Shown: one piece after another, positions 5,400 through 5,432 of the stretch
Numbering within the stretch: position 1 is the first letter of the stretch
How the letters are laid out: every line of letters starts with the position of its first letter
Origin: an uncultured bacterium
GTDB taxonomy: Bacteria > Patescibacteriota > Minisyncoccia > Phycocordibacterales > UBA9973
Assembly (NCBI GenBank): GCA_937895515.1
Contig: CALAYS010000034.1
Coordinates: 1-5,432 of the forward strand
Length of the DNA stretch: 5,432 nucleotides
Reading direction: 5' to 3'
The notes under the pieces: model-generated
Databases searched by the model: none
Told to the model about the DNA's origin: nothing
Seen by the model: the letters and a program-made list of their open reading frames with translations, nothing else
Position numbers and translations under genes: made by a program

Positions 5400-5432
5400 A
5401 GATCGGAAGAGCACACGTCTGAACTCCAGTCA
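5400..5432. other. Illumina TruSeq adapter left in the assembly
   Basis: The final 33 bases, from AGATCGGAAGAGC onward to CCAGTCA, match the standard Illumina TruSeq read 1 3' adapter. They are not part of the organism. Their reverse complement supplies the apparent GTG start and first five codons (MLFRS) of the minus-strand ORF. The true contig ends at 5399. Confidence 0.97.

Overview
The window looks like a short contig from an AT-rich eukaryotic or giant-virus (nucleocytoplasmic large DNA virus, NCLDV) genome. The evidence is A+T-rich sequence with compact intron-less genes and no Shine-Dalgarno sites. It also has FNIP-type repeat proteins (known mainly from giant viruses and Dictyostelium), a herpesvirus UL52-like archaeo-eukaryotic primase, and intergenic DNA dominated by palindromic repeats. 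Abundant structured intergenic repeats are reported in pithovirus-like genomes, so that group is my best guess, but it is an inference and not shown by the sequence.

Layout, left to right. (1) About 1-279: a composite palindromic repeat (arm, GC-rich hairpin, arm), cut by the window edge. Its right end breaks off a minus-strand FNIP gene (255-596). (2) 597-920: mostly non-coding, with a perfect 10-bp hairpin and a weak zinc-finger-like fragment. (3) 921-2658: the only clearly intact genes, two plus-strand genes 13 bp apart. They are an unrecognised 227-residue basic protein and a 346-residue stand-alone primase with DxD and SxH catalytic motifs and a C-terminal Cys/His zinc site. A hairpin overlaps the primase stop. 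(4) About 2706-3109: a second copy of the composite repeat, flanked on each side by a very short coding-like stub. (5) 3124-3959, minus strand: a decayed gene that simple ORF calling misses. It has about six FNIP units followed by a C-terminal RING finger and is broken by three in-frame TAA stops and one 1-base frameshift. (6) 4149-5399, minus strand: a large beta-rich protein of unknown function, incomplete at its N terminus. (7) 5400-5432: unremoved Illumina TruSeq adapter, not biological. It supplies the false GTG start of the preceding ORF.

The primase and its upstream partner probably serve genome replication and may be co-expressed. The FNIP and FNIP-RING genes look like host-ubiquitin-system accessory genes in decay. 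In both cases the composite repeat lies on the 3' side of the FNIP gene, which suggests a repeat-driven duplication or turnover module. Both contig edges are technical: the left lies inside a repeat and the right inside adapter.
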